Shown here piece by piece: positions 12,902-17,502 of a stretch of 22,058 bases of DNA (position 1 is the stretch's first letter; the number at the start of each line of letters is the position of its first letter). This DNA comes from a virus. Below the pieces are notes generated by a model that was not told the origin of the DNA, searched no databases, and was given only the letters and a program-made list of their open reading frames with translations. The stretch is from IMG/VR virus record IMGVR_UViG_3300021964_005484, positions 1 through 22,058 of that record; one strand, given 5' to 3'. The translations under genes were made by a program, and so were the position numbers.

Positions 12902-13196
12902 ATACTCATACAAAAATAAGGTTGATAGTTTTTTGGTTACGAAGCAACTATCTAGCTCCTCCAACAGCACCCTTAACCATTCGGTTTTATAGTCCCTGTT
13001 AAGACTGTCCTTCTCTTCTTTAGTTCCACGACTGTTGCAACAATCATTGTGAAACTGCCAATAGTTCCTCAGACTTTGTAGTGTTATAGGCGATGGGTTC
13101 TAGCACTTATCCTAAACTTCATCTTACGACCTACTTCGTCACCCTGTAAACAGTTCAGACTTCTGGATTTTATAGTAAGCTCATCTTACTCTACAA
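12880..13196 (-). ncRNA. Structured non-coding RNA of about 320 nt (RNA A)
   Basis: No protein frame of note exists here, yet the stretch has a promoter, a terminator and raised GC (76 of 180 bases by hand over 12961-13140, about 42%, against 11 of 60 in 13441-13500). Several stems are visible on the minus strand. AGTAAG/CTTACT lies near the 5' end, and AGTTTCAC/GTGGAACT (one wobble) encloses GATTGT/ACAGTC. ACAG plus CTTAAC pairs with GTTAAG plus CTGT, GATAGTT/AACTATC encloses GTTGC/GTAAC, and the terminator hairpin closes the 3' end. It does not look like tmRNA, RNase P or 6S RNA as I know them, and no tag frame is evident. The 5' end is uncertain by about 10 bases. Confidence 0.72.
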
Positions 13197-13201
13197 TATT
13201 T

Positions 13202-13231
13202 ACTTTAACACTAGCAATATTTAAATGTCAA
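13202..13231 (-). promoter_or_regulatory. Promoter of RNA A
   Basis: The -35 TTGACA (13226-13231, minus strand) is followed after 18 bases by TAAAGT (13202-13207). An alternative -10 of the extended type, TGCTAGTGT, lies slightly upstream and shares the string ATTGCTAG with the neighbouring promoter of RNA B. The predicted start is about 13195, or about 13205 if the alternative -10 is used. Confidence 0.6.
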
Positions 13232-13244
13232 TAGTTTTTTAAAC

Positions 13245-13287
13245 TTTTTTAAAAAGGCTCAGCACTTAACTCCATCATGCCGAGCCT
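13245..13287 (-). terminator. Rho-independent terminator of RNA B
   Basis: On the minus strand, AGGCTCGGCA (13278-13287) pairs with TGCTGAGCCT (13255-13264) as a 10-bp stem with one G-T pair and a 13-base loop, followed by a TTTTT run (continuing as A-rich then T-rich). It faces leftward and sits just upstream of the promoter of RNA A, so it separates two minus-strand RNA units. Confidence 0.85.
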
Positions 13288-13325
13288 ACAACGTCTTACA
13301 TTCTTAATACACTCATTAAAATGTA
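13248..13325 (-). ncRNA. Two-hairpin small RNA of about 80 nt (RNA B)
   Basis: Between a good promoter and a terminator on the minus strand lie about 78 bases with no protein frame. The 5' part folds as TACATTTTAAT against ATTAAGAATGTA, 11 pairs with a single bulged base and the 6-base loop GAGTGT. A short linker (AGACGTTG) leads into the 10-bp terminator hairpin, whose 13-base loop contains TGATGGAGTTAAG. A GTTAAG..TGCTG string in this loop and descending arm also occurs in RNA A. This is the layout of a typical bacterial sRNA; targets are unknown. Confidence 0.72.
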
Positions 13326-13330
13326 GTCAC

Positions 13331-13359
13331 ATTCTAGCAATTAATTAGATATAATTCAA
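13331..13359 (-). promoter_or_regulatory. Promoter of RNA B
   Basis: On the minus strand, TTGAAT (13354-13359), a 17-base spacer and TAGAAT (13331-13336) are preceded by TGC, giving an extended -10 (TGCTAGAAT). The -10 matches five of six consensus bases. The -35 lies back to back with the -35 of the rightward promoter, with 9 bases between them. Confidence 0.75.
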
Positions 13360-13368
13360 GTTTATGGC

Positions 13369-13396
13369 TTGACATTATCGCTATCTATACTAATAT
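13369..13396 (+). promoter_or_regulatory. Promoter of RNA C
   Basis: A perfect -35 TTGACA (13369-13374), a 16-base spacer and TAATAT (13391-13396), pointing right. The predicted start is near 13403. It is divergent from the promoter of RNA B, and one regulator bound between them could control both. Confidence 0.65.
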
Positions 13397-13402
13397 TATC
13401 TT

Positions 13403-13513
13403 TGTAAGTTATTCTAAACTTGCAATCTATGAATATTTATTTTCATTAATATTTATTTTTCATAGCTCCTTTGTAAGCCTCTAATTTATTAATTTATTTT
13501 AGAGGCTTTTTTT
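13403..13513 (+). ncRNA. Small RNA of about 110 nt, or leader with terminator (RNA C)
   Basis: Promoter and terminator enclose about 110 very AT-rich bases without a protein frame. Visible structure: AAGTT/AACTT near the 5' end, CTATGAA (13427-13433) pairing with TTCATAG (13459-13465) around a near-exact direct repeat of AATATTTATTTTCAT, and the terminator stem. The stretch at 13459-13472 reads as the complement of a ribosome site plus start codon, and matches that of the first leftward gene. It may be a free sRNA, or an attenuating leader of the rightward gene at 13590, for which no separate promoter is clear. Confidence 0.6.
13475..13513 (+). terminator. Rho-independent terminator of RNA C
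   Basis: AAGCCTCTAA (13475-13484) and TTAGAGGCTT (13499-13508) form a perfect 10-bp stem with a 14-base AT loop, followed by a 7-base T-run. It points right and stands 76 bases before the first rightward gene. Read in the other direction there is no strong T-run, so it is a + strand terminator. Confidence 0.88.
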
Positions 13514-13589
13514 ATTATAAAAATTATTTGCTTTTTTATTTTATTTAGATTAGGCTTTACTTATTCATTAATAAAAGGAGTTATAAAAG

Positions 13590-13994
13590 ATGAATTTAAA
13601 AGAAACTAAAGCCCTCATAAAAGATGGTTACAATCGTTTATATGTTTTAACTAACCTAAGTTGGAAAGACTATAGGGAAGAAATGCTAAAGTATGAAAAG
13701 AAACTAGCCAAAGATTGGCGAGATTCAACAAGAGATAATTGGCGAGTAGATGTTGATTGGTATTTAACAACAACAGAAGAAGCAAAGTTTTTTTGTATTC
13801 AACATATATTAAATGCTTTAAAAGCCAAAGAGCCAATAGCAATTAATAGCATTCTACATTGTAAAGAATCTTATTGTATGGCTCATGCTTTGGTATCTAC
13901 TTATAGGGAAAAGATAGAGGAAGCCTTTAAAGGTTTTGATCTTAATTCTTTTGATCTATTAAACCATACAGAATTTCATAGTGAGGTGGCATAA
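13590..13994 (+). CDS. Hypothetical protein, 134 aa
   Basis: A 134-residue soluble protein, helical and rich in Lys, Glu and aromatic residues (NLSWKDYREEMLKYEKKLAK, then a VDVDWYLTTTEEAKFFC segment). I recognise no family. AAAGGAG lies ten bases ahead of the ATG. It is the first gene of the rightward arm, divergent from the early leftward arm, and its start lies 76 bases after the terminator of RNA C. Its expression may therefore depend on read-through or on an undetected promoter in 13514-13575. Its stop directly abuts the next ATG. Confidence 0.8.
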   Translation: MNLKETKALIKDGYNRLYVLTNLSWKDYREEMLKYEKKLAKDWRDSTRDNWRVDVDWYLTTTEEAKFFCIQHILNALKAKEPIAINSILHCKESYCMAHALVSTYREKIEEAFKGFDLNSFDLLNHTEFHSEVA

Positions 13995-14210
13995 ATGGAA
14001 TCATGGAGTATAAAAGAATTAACTGAGATTTTAAAAACTCATACTAACTATTATTTTTATAATGGCATTAAGTATTTTACGAATCATACTGACACCATAA
14101 CAGAGAAACATATTAATTATTATATGGGTGGATTCTCAGCAGAGGAACTACAAAATATAAATGAATTACTAAAAGAAAAACTAGCATTAAAAGGAGTAGT
14201 TACAACATGA
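13995..14210 (+). CDS. Hypothetical protein, 71 aa
   Basis: A 71-residue protein with a Tyr- and Asn-rich middle (THTNYYFYNGIKYFTNHTD) and a C-terminal helix (AEELQNINELLKEKLAL). No family recognised. GAGGTG lies nine bases ahead of the ATG, inside the end of the previous gene. It is the last gene of its unit, followed by a strong terminator at 14240. Confidence 0.75.
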   Translation: MESWSIKELTEILKTHTNYYFYNGIKYFTNHTDTITEKHINYYMGGFSAEELQNINELLKEKLALKGVVTT

Positions 14211-14239
14211 ACTAATTAATATTTGATCTCCCCTTGAAG

Positions 14240-14267
14240 CCCTCATTAATTTGAGGGTTTCTTTTTT
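14240..14267 (+). terminator. Rho-independent terminator
   Basis: CCCTCA (14240-14245) and TGAGGG (14252-14257) form a stem with a 6-base loop, followed by TTTCTTTTTT. It ends the unit 13590-14210. Confidence 0.9.
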
Positions 14268-14268
14268 G

Positions 14269-14298
14269 TTGCATTTAAAATTGTTTTGAGCATATAAT
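14269..14298 (+). promoter_or_regulatory. Promoter for 14332 unit
   Basis: A perfect -10 TATAAT (14293-14298) has a weak -35 TTGCAT (14269-14274) at 18 bases. It begins right at the end of the preceding terminator and lies 33 bases before the next ATG, so it fits as the start of the following two-gene unit. Confidence 0.6.
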
Positions 14299-14331
14299 AA
14301 GTCATTAACTACTTAAAAGGAGTAATTGAAA

Positions 14332-14595
14332 ATGCTTATTTATAAAGATAAAAATAACGCAAACTTTAAACCTATCATTAAAGAAATGACAGGGGATCAA
14401 TTTAAAATATCTAAGTATGTTGTAGAGCATACGGATATTAATACATTCCAAGTTGAACTCTTCACTAGAGATGAATTTGGCTACAATGTAGATATTTATA
14501 CAGATGAAATTGTTTTGTTCGAAGATGTAGAGAAACTATTTCAAGATTTAAGATTTAACTATCTTAATAAATTACAAGGGGTAAACAATGAATAA
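14332..14595 (+). CDS. Hypothetical protein, 87 aa
   Basis: Start set at the ATG at 14332 (MLIYKDKNNANFK), nine bases after AAAAGGAG; a TTG two codons earlier is less likely. The 87 residues look alpha/beta (FQVELFTRDEFGYNVDIY as strands, then a VEKLFQDLRFNYLNKL helix). No family recognised. The stop region overlaps the next start by 8 bases. It lies between a promoter and a terminator in a two-gene unit of the rightward arm. Confidence 0.78.
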   Translation: MLIYKDKNNANFKPIIKEMTGDQFKISKYVVEHTDINTFQVELFTRDEFGYNVDIYTDEIVLFEDVEKLFQDLRFNYLNKLQGVNNE

Positions 14596-14860
14596 ATATA
14601 TAAAAGAAGCTAACCTTACATTGCATAAAGATGGTGGTCATGGTTGGCTTAAAGTAAGTAAAGATTTTTTTAATAGAACTAATTTAACTATAAAAAATAT
14701 AAGCTCTTATTCTTATCAAGATAATGATAACTATTATTTAGAGGAAGATTTAGACGCAACTTTATATATAAGAAATTTAGAAGCTGAGGGTATAAAAATT
14801 AATCTTAGTTTTAAAGATGATGGGGATTATTCACCTATAAGACAATTAGAAAGAGTATAA
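14588..14860 (+). CDS. Hypothetical protein, 90 aa
   Basis: A 90-residue protein, probably beta-rich with an acidic middle (DNDNYYLEEDLDATLYIRN) and a final KDDGDYSPIRQLERV tail. No family recognised. Its ATG lies within the end of the previous gene, with AAGGGG eight bases ahead. It is followed after 21 bases by a terminator, so it closes the small rightward unit before the gene-free repeat region. Confidence 0.75.
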   Translation: MNKYIKEANLTLHKDGGHGWLKVSKDFFNRTNLTIKNISSYSYQDNDNYYLEEDLDATLYIRNLEAEGIKINLSFKDDGDYSPIRQLERV

Positions 14861-14881
14861 GCCCTAAAGATTCCCCTTAAT

Positions 14882-14908
14882 AGCCCCATTCATTTGGGGC
14901 TTTTTTTT
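14882..14908 (+). terminator. Rho-independent terminator
   Basis: AGCCCCA (14882-14888) and TGGGGCT (14895-14901) form a 7-bp stem with a 6-base loop, then eight T. It ends the unit 14332-14860 and marks the left edge of the repeat region. Confidence 0.93.
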
Positions 14909-14965
14909 GCCCTCTAAAAGGCTCTAATCTTTGCCCTAGTGGTTGAGTACCTTTAAAACTCTTTA

Positions 14966-15323
14966 GAGCTTCTGAGGGCTTAATATTGTTGTTTCCTTTG
15001 TTGATCTTGTAAGCCCTATAAAGTTATAGCTTGTAAGCCCTATAAAGTTTATAAACATATAAGAGCTTTAAAGGGCTTCTTAGGGCTTGTAAACTAGTAA
15101 CTTGATACTTGATAGCCCTATAGAGCTTTAAAGAGCTTGTAAGAGCTTGTAAGGGCTTAGATGGTTGGTCTTGATAGCCCTATGAAGAGGGAGGGCAGGA
15201 GCCACCCCCTACCCCCTGTGGATATATACACATGCATCTACATTTTGAGCTAGTTTAGGATGGTAACTAGGCGGGGCTTTATAGGGCTTATTAGTTACTT
15301 AAAAGGCTTAATAGTTACTAGTT
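14966..15323. repeat. Decamer repeats phased at 10 bases
   Basis: Blocks of a loose decamer close to GRGCTTNTAA follow each other at exact 10-base steps. There are two units at 14966-14985, three at 15063-15092, four at 15123-15162 (units 2 and 3 identical, GAGCTTGTAA), and five at 15274-15323 with GTTACT alternates. The related string AGCCCTATAAAG and its complement also recur (15011, 15036, 15114, 15176, 15275 complement, 15355). There is no protein frame in 14861-15519. Ten-base phasing puts the same base pairs on one face of the helix, as in iterons, bending tracts or packaging-recognition arrays. Confidence 0.65.
15006..15049. repeat. 20-base exact tandem duplication
   Basis: The 20-base unit CTTGTAAGCCCTATAAAGTT occurs at 15006-15025 and again at 15030-15049, a period of 24 bases with a 4-base spacer (ATAG). 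It is the longest exact direct repeat I noticed in the window and lies at the left part of the decamer region. Confidence 0.9.
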
Positions 15324-15374
15324 ATAAGGTTTTGCTTCATAGTTATAGCTATATAACCCTATAAAGTAGGGGGC

Positions 15375-15393
15375 TATATAGTATTACTATATA
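15375..15393. repeat. Perfect 19-base AT palindrome
   Basis: TATATAGTA and TACTATATA flank a single central T. It lies between two G-rich runs (GGGGG before, GGGGGGG at about 15408-15414 after). A second, imperfect palindrome, TGTGGATATATACACA, is at 15217-15232. An easily melted AT palindrome beside phased repeats fits an origin of replication; a cleavage or operator site is possible too. Confidence 0.75.
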
Positions 15394-15445
15394 TATACTT
15401 CACCGCTGGGGGGGATAACTCCCATTATACACCTGAGATTTAAAC

Positions 15446-15485
15446 TTGTCAAGCCCATTCAGCATTTAAGCTTGACAAATGTCAA
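15446..15485. promoter_or_regulatory. Inverted operator-like sites over terminase promoter
   Basis: TTGTCAAG (15446-15453) is the exact reverse complement of CTTGACAA (15471-15478), 17 bases apart. The second site contains the -35 box and is followed by TGTCAA (15480-15485), making the inverted pair TTGACA-AA-TGTCAA. Three half-sites on this promoter suggest control by a dimeric regulator that would cover the -35 region. No such regulator gene is identified in the window. Confidence 0.5.
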
Positions 15486-15500
15486 TTCTAGCCCTATAAT
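15472..15500 (+). promoter_or_regulatory. Consensus sigma70 promoter of late arm
   Basis: TTGACA (15472-15477), 17 bases, then TATAAT (15495-15500): a full match to the sigma70 consensus in both boxes and spacing. The start is predicted near 15507, only about 13 bases before the small terminase ATG. It should drive the packaging and head genes to its right. Confidence 0.9.
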
Positions 15501-15519
15501 AGATAATATCTAATACATT

Positions 15520-15945
15520 ATGAGCTACTTACCAAAACAATATCAAAAAGATAAGAAACTAACAGAAAAGCAACAAAAGTTTTTAGATGCGATTTTAGAG
15601 ACTAATGGCGATATAGCAGAAGCAGGTAAACTTGCAGGATACTCAGGCAACTACCATCAACCATTGAAGGCATTAAAAGAAGAAGTGATAGATTTAGCCT
15701 CGGATGTATTAGCAAGGTCTGCCCCTCAGGCAGCTTTTAAATTACTTGAAGTATTGAACTCCAATAAGCCAATACCTCAAGCGAATAATAAACTACAAGC
15801 TGCTCAAACTATATTGGATAGAGTTGGTTTAGCCAGGACCGATAGGGTTCAGGTTGACCACAATGTTTCTGGTGGGATATTTATTCTGCCAGAGAAGGAG
15901 ACGATAGAAGCAGAGGTAGCAAATTATGAAGATATTCCTGACTGA
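15520..15945 (+). CDS. terS: Terminase small subunit
   Basis: A 141-residue DNA-recognition subunit of the packaging motor. Residues 14-45 (KLTEKQQKFLDAILETNGD then IAEAGKLAGYSG) form the helix-turn-helix pattern of small terminases, followed by helices for oligomer formation (LLEVLNSNKP, LQAAQTILDRVGLA) and a C-terminal acidic stretch that would contact the large subunit. No Shine-Dalgarno precedes the ATG and the predicted leader is about 13 bases, so translation may start almost leaderless. It follows the repeat-rich region, which could hold its binding site, and begins the run that leads to the large terminase. No other in-frame start would keep the helix-turn-helix. Confidence 0.85.
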   Translation: MSYLPKQYQKDKKLTEKQQKFLDAILETNGDIAEAGKLAGYSGNYHQPLKALKEEVIDLASDVLARSAPQAAFKLLEVLNSNKPIPQANNKLQAAQTILDRVGLARTDRVQVDHNVSGGIFILPEKETIEAEVANYEDIPD

Positions 15946-16108
15946 GATAGAAGACGCAGCTTCAGATAAAATCTTTGTTGGACCCTATATTAAGGCACAA
16001 AGCTTTGAAGAGGCTCTAGAGATAGCCAATGATCACGATTTGGTTTTAGTTGGTGAACTCCAAGAGCTAATAACATTTAAAGAACCAATTAAGGACACGA
16101 TACATTAA
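15926..16108 (+). CDS. Hypothetical protein, 60 aa
   Basis: A 60-residue acidic protein (MKIFLTEIEDAASDKIFVG, then AQSFEEALEIANDHDLVLVGELQEL), probably a small alpha/beta fold. It overlaps terS by 20 bases and the next gene by one base (TAATG). GAGG lies eleven bases ahead. No family recognised, though the pattern resembles small conserved proteins found near terminases in marine phages. Confidence 0.75.
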   Translation: MKIFLTEIEDAASDKIFVGPYIKAQSFEEALEIANDHDLVLVGELQELITFKEPIKDTIH

Positions 16109-16395
16109 TGAGTAAAAAAGACCCAAGACTTGCCCGAGTAGGAGTTTCAGGTTACAATAAACCTAAAAGAACTCCAAGCCATCCTAAGAAATCACATGTG
16201 GTGGTTGCTAAGGTGGGTGATAAGGTTAAGACCATTCGTTTTGGCGAACAAGGTGCCAGTACAGCTGGTAAGCCTAAAGCAGGTGAATCAGAACGAATGA
16301 AGAAAAAAAGGAAGAGCTTTAAGGCTCGTCATGCGAAGAATATCGCAAAAGGCAAAATGTCGGCTGCCTATTGGGCTGACAAAGTAAAATGGTAA
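16108..16395 (+). CDS. Small basic conserved phage protein, DUF6321-like
   Basis: A 95-residue, strongly basic protein with GVSGYNKPKRTPSHPKKSHV, a VKTIRFGEQG block and a C-terminal RKSFKARHAKNIAKGKMSAAYWADKVKW module. I recall this architecture as a conserved phage protein of unknown function, filed as DUF6321; the name is from memory. It probably binds DNA or is a minor virion component, by charge and location in the head module. ATG overlaps the preceding stop (TAATG). The nearest Shine-Dalgarno, AAGGA, is 12 bases away. Confidence 0.8.
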   Translation: MSKKDPRLARVGVSGYNKPKRTPSHPKKSHVVVAKVGDKVKTIRFGEQGASTAGKPKAGESERMKKKRKSFKARHAKNIAKGKMSAAYWADKVKW

Positions 16396-16404
16396 GGAAA
16401 TAAC

Positions 16405-16515
16405 ATGGAATATTTATTATTAGGACTATTTGCAGTTGCAGTTGTTGTAGTTGCAGTTAATGCATGGAAGCCAGAGTGGCTAGAACCTGTAAAAAAATTA
16501 ATTAATAAGAAGTAA
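16405..16515 (+). CDS. Single-span membrane microprotein, 36 aa
   Basis: A 36-residue frame with AAGGAA seven bases ahead of the ATG. MEYLLLGLFAVAVVVVAVNA is one hydrophobic helix, then WKPEWLEPVKKLINKK forms a basic amphipathic tail. Its stop overlaps the next start as TAATG. Late-arm position and size would suit a small holin-like or virion membrane protein, but no lysis partner is visible nearby. Confidence 0.65.
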   Translation: MEYLLLGLFAVAVVVVAVNAWKPEWLEPVKKLINKK

Positions 16516-16673
16516 TGCCACAAATCGGAAGTCCGGACAAACCGGTGACATTTAAGTCAGGTACCATCGCAGGGAAGGGTTCTAAAGCCCGTCCCGGTGT
16601 TTACACACAAGAATACAGAAATAACTTTGATAGGATATTTGGTCATGCCAAGAAAAGCAAAAACAAAAAGTAA
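16515..16673 (+). CDS. Hypothetical small protein, 52 aa
   Basis: A 52-residue frame linked to its neighbour by a TAATG overlap. MPQIGSPDKPVTFKSGTIAG is followed by VYTQEYRNNFDRIFGHAKK and a short basic tail (SKNKK). No recognised family. It overlaps the following 62-aa gene by 29 bases. The close packing and lack of any other frame in 16515-16644 support it. Confidence 0.65.
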   Translation: MPQIGSPDKPVTFKSGTIAGKGSKARPGVYTQEYRNNFDRIFGHAKKSKNKK

Positions 16674-16833
16674 AGTAAATCAAGCTGGTAATTATACGAA
16701 ACCAGCAATGCGTAAGAGGCTTTTCGAGAAAATCAAAGCCGGTTCTAAAGGTGGTAAACCCGGACAATGGTCGGCTCGGAAAGCCCAGCTTTTAGCTTCT
16801 GAATACAAGAAGAAAGGCGGAGGCTATAAGTAA
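16645..16833 (+). CDS. Small basic protein, 62 aa
   Basis: Start set at the ATG at 16645 (MPRKAKTKSKVNQAGNYTKP), because the upstream part of the longer frame overlaps the 52-aa gene and has a different composition. The 62 residues contain MRKRLFEKIKAGSKGGKPGQ and WSARKAQLLASEYKKKGGGYK. This repeats the style of small basic phage proteins seen beside terminases, and I recall the WSARKAQLLA..YKKxGGGY string from many phage genomes without a firm family name. DNA binding is likely. A weak AGGA lies nine bases ahead. Confidence 0.72.
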   Translation: MPRKAKTKSKVNQAGNYTKPAMRKRLFEKIKAGSKGGKPGQWSARKAQLLASEYKKKGGGYK

Positions 16834-16958
16834 TGTTGTATGGAGTCGAAGAAGCATTTAGATTTGTTAAGGAATGGTTAAGAAACGATGCCGTTGAAAA
16901 AGGGAAAAAGTCAAAAGGTCGTCAGCGAAAACATTCGCAGACTAAGAAAAGAAGGTAA
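16833..16958 (+). CDS. Possible 41-aa small basic protein
   Basis: A 41-residue frame starting in a TAATG overlap with the previous gene. MLYGVEEAFRFVKEWLRNDA is a good amphipathic helix, then a run of Lys, Arg, Gln and His ends the protein. It shares 71 bases with the 50-aa gene in another frame. Overlap coupling supports it; the lack of a known relative keeps confidence moderate. Confidence 0.5.
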   Translation: MLYGVEEAFRFVKEWLRNDAVEKGKKSKGRQRKHSQTKKRR

Positions 16959-17040
16959 ACCACAGAAACAAGCTGTGGCGATTGCCTTATCAAAAAGTAG
17001 AAAGTATGGCAAAAGCAAAGTCGCAAAGAAGTCTAGATAG
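16888..17040 (+). CDS. Small phage protein MPLKKGKS-type, 50 aa
   Basis: A 50-residue protein beginning MPLKKGKSQKVVSENIRRLR, then KEGKPQKQAVAIALSKSRKYG. The pattern (MPLxKGKSxKxxSxNIxxLxxxGKPQKQAVAIAL) is familiar from many phage genomes as a short conserved protein of unknown function. AAGGAATGG lies ahead of the ATG, and the frame ends inside the next gene with a 35-base overlap. Highly basic; DNA association is likely. Confidence 0.75.
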   Translation: MPLKKGKSQKVVSENIRRLRKEGKPQKQAVAIALSKSRKYGKSKVAKKSR

Positions 17041-17248
17041 ATGGACCAAACAAAAATGGACCACAGCCAGTGGTAAACCCTCTGGTAAAACAGGTGAAGT
17101 TTACGCACCTAAGAAGACCATAGAAAAATTAAAGTCAACAGCAGCTGGTCGTAAGAAATTAACAGCAGCAAATAAAAAGAAAAGAGCAGCTACCAGAAAA
17201 GGCAAACAATATGCCAAACATGGGTTACATAAAGGCAAGAAACGATGA
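17006..17248 (+). CDS. Small basic conserved protein, DUF5872-like
   Basis: Start set at the ATG at 17006 (MAKAKSQRSLDRWTKQKW), which opens the conserved part; the frame continues eight codons further upstream. The 80 residues contain WTTASGKPSGKTGEVYAPKK, a Lys/Ala-rich middle and a KGKQYAKHGLHKGKKR end. The W-T..SGKPS.KTGE.Y.PKK layout resembles the DUF5872 group known from phages and large viruses; this name is from memory. Strong basic charge suggests packaging of DNA or nucleoprotein binding. It overlaps the following gene by four bases. Confidence 0.75.
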   Translation: MAKAKSQRSLDRWTKQKWTTASGKPSGKTGEVYAPKKTIEKLKSTAAGRKKLTAANKKKRAATRKGKQYAKHGLHKGKKR

Positions 17249-17502
17249 TGATGTTACCCGATGGTTATATCAAAAGAAAAACCTCTACTATTCCTTTTGG
17301 TTATCAAGTATCAAAAATAGAAGGTTATCTAGAACCGATTGACGAACAACTAGAAGCTTTAGACGTAGCTGAAGCCATGATCAACAATCAAGAAGTTAGT
17401 TTAAGAGATGCAGCTTATTGGCTGACATCAGAAACAGGTCGTTATATTTCCCATGTTGGTTTGAAACAATATGTCGACAAACGCAACGACTATGACGAAT
17501 GA
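17245..17502 (+). CDS. Hypothetical protein preceding large terminase, 85 aa
   Basis: An 85-residue protein with MMMLPDGYIKRKTSTIPFGY, a helix (EPIDEQLEALDVAEAMINNQ) and then SLRDAAYWLTSETGRYISHV followed by GLKQYVDKRNDYDE. This last part reads like a helix-turn-helix of the recombinase-helper kind. I recall similar proteins upstream of marine phage terminases. Three in-frame ATGs begin the gene; the true one is not fixed. Stop and start overlap TerL by four bases (ATGA). A regulatory or packaging adaptor role is possible. Confidence 0.75.
   Translation: MMMLPDGYIKRKTSTIPFGYQVSKIEGYLEPIDEQLEALDVAEAMINNQEVSLRDAAYWLTSETGRYISHVGLKQYVDKRNDYDE

Noticed and set aside
12880-13196. tmRNA, RNase P RNA or group I intron in the RNA hub
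   Set aside because: No tRNA-like ends or tag frame, no RNase P P4 signature in the right order, and group I core strings (a TATAGTCC resemblance on the + strand) occur without their partners.
14861-15519. CRISPR array in the repeat region
   Set aside because: Repeats are 10-24 bases, imperfect and contiguous, with no unique spacers of regular length and no cas genes; Cas4-like nuclease at 4791 is part of the replication operon.
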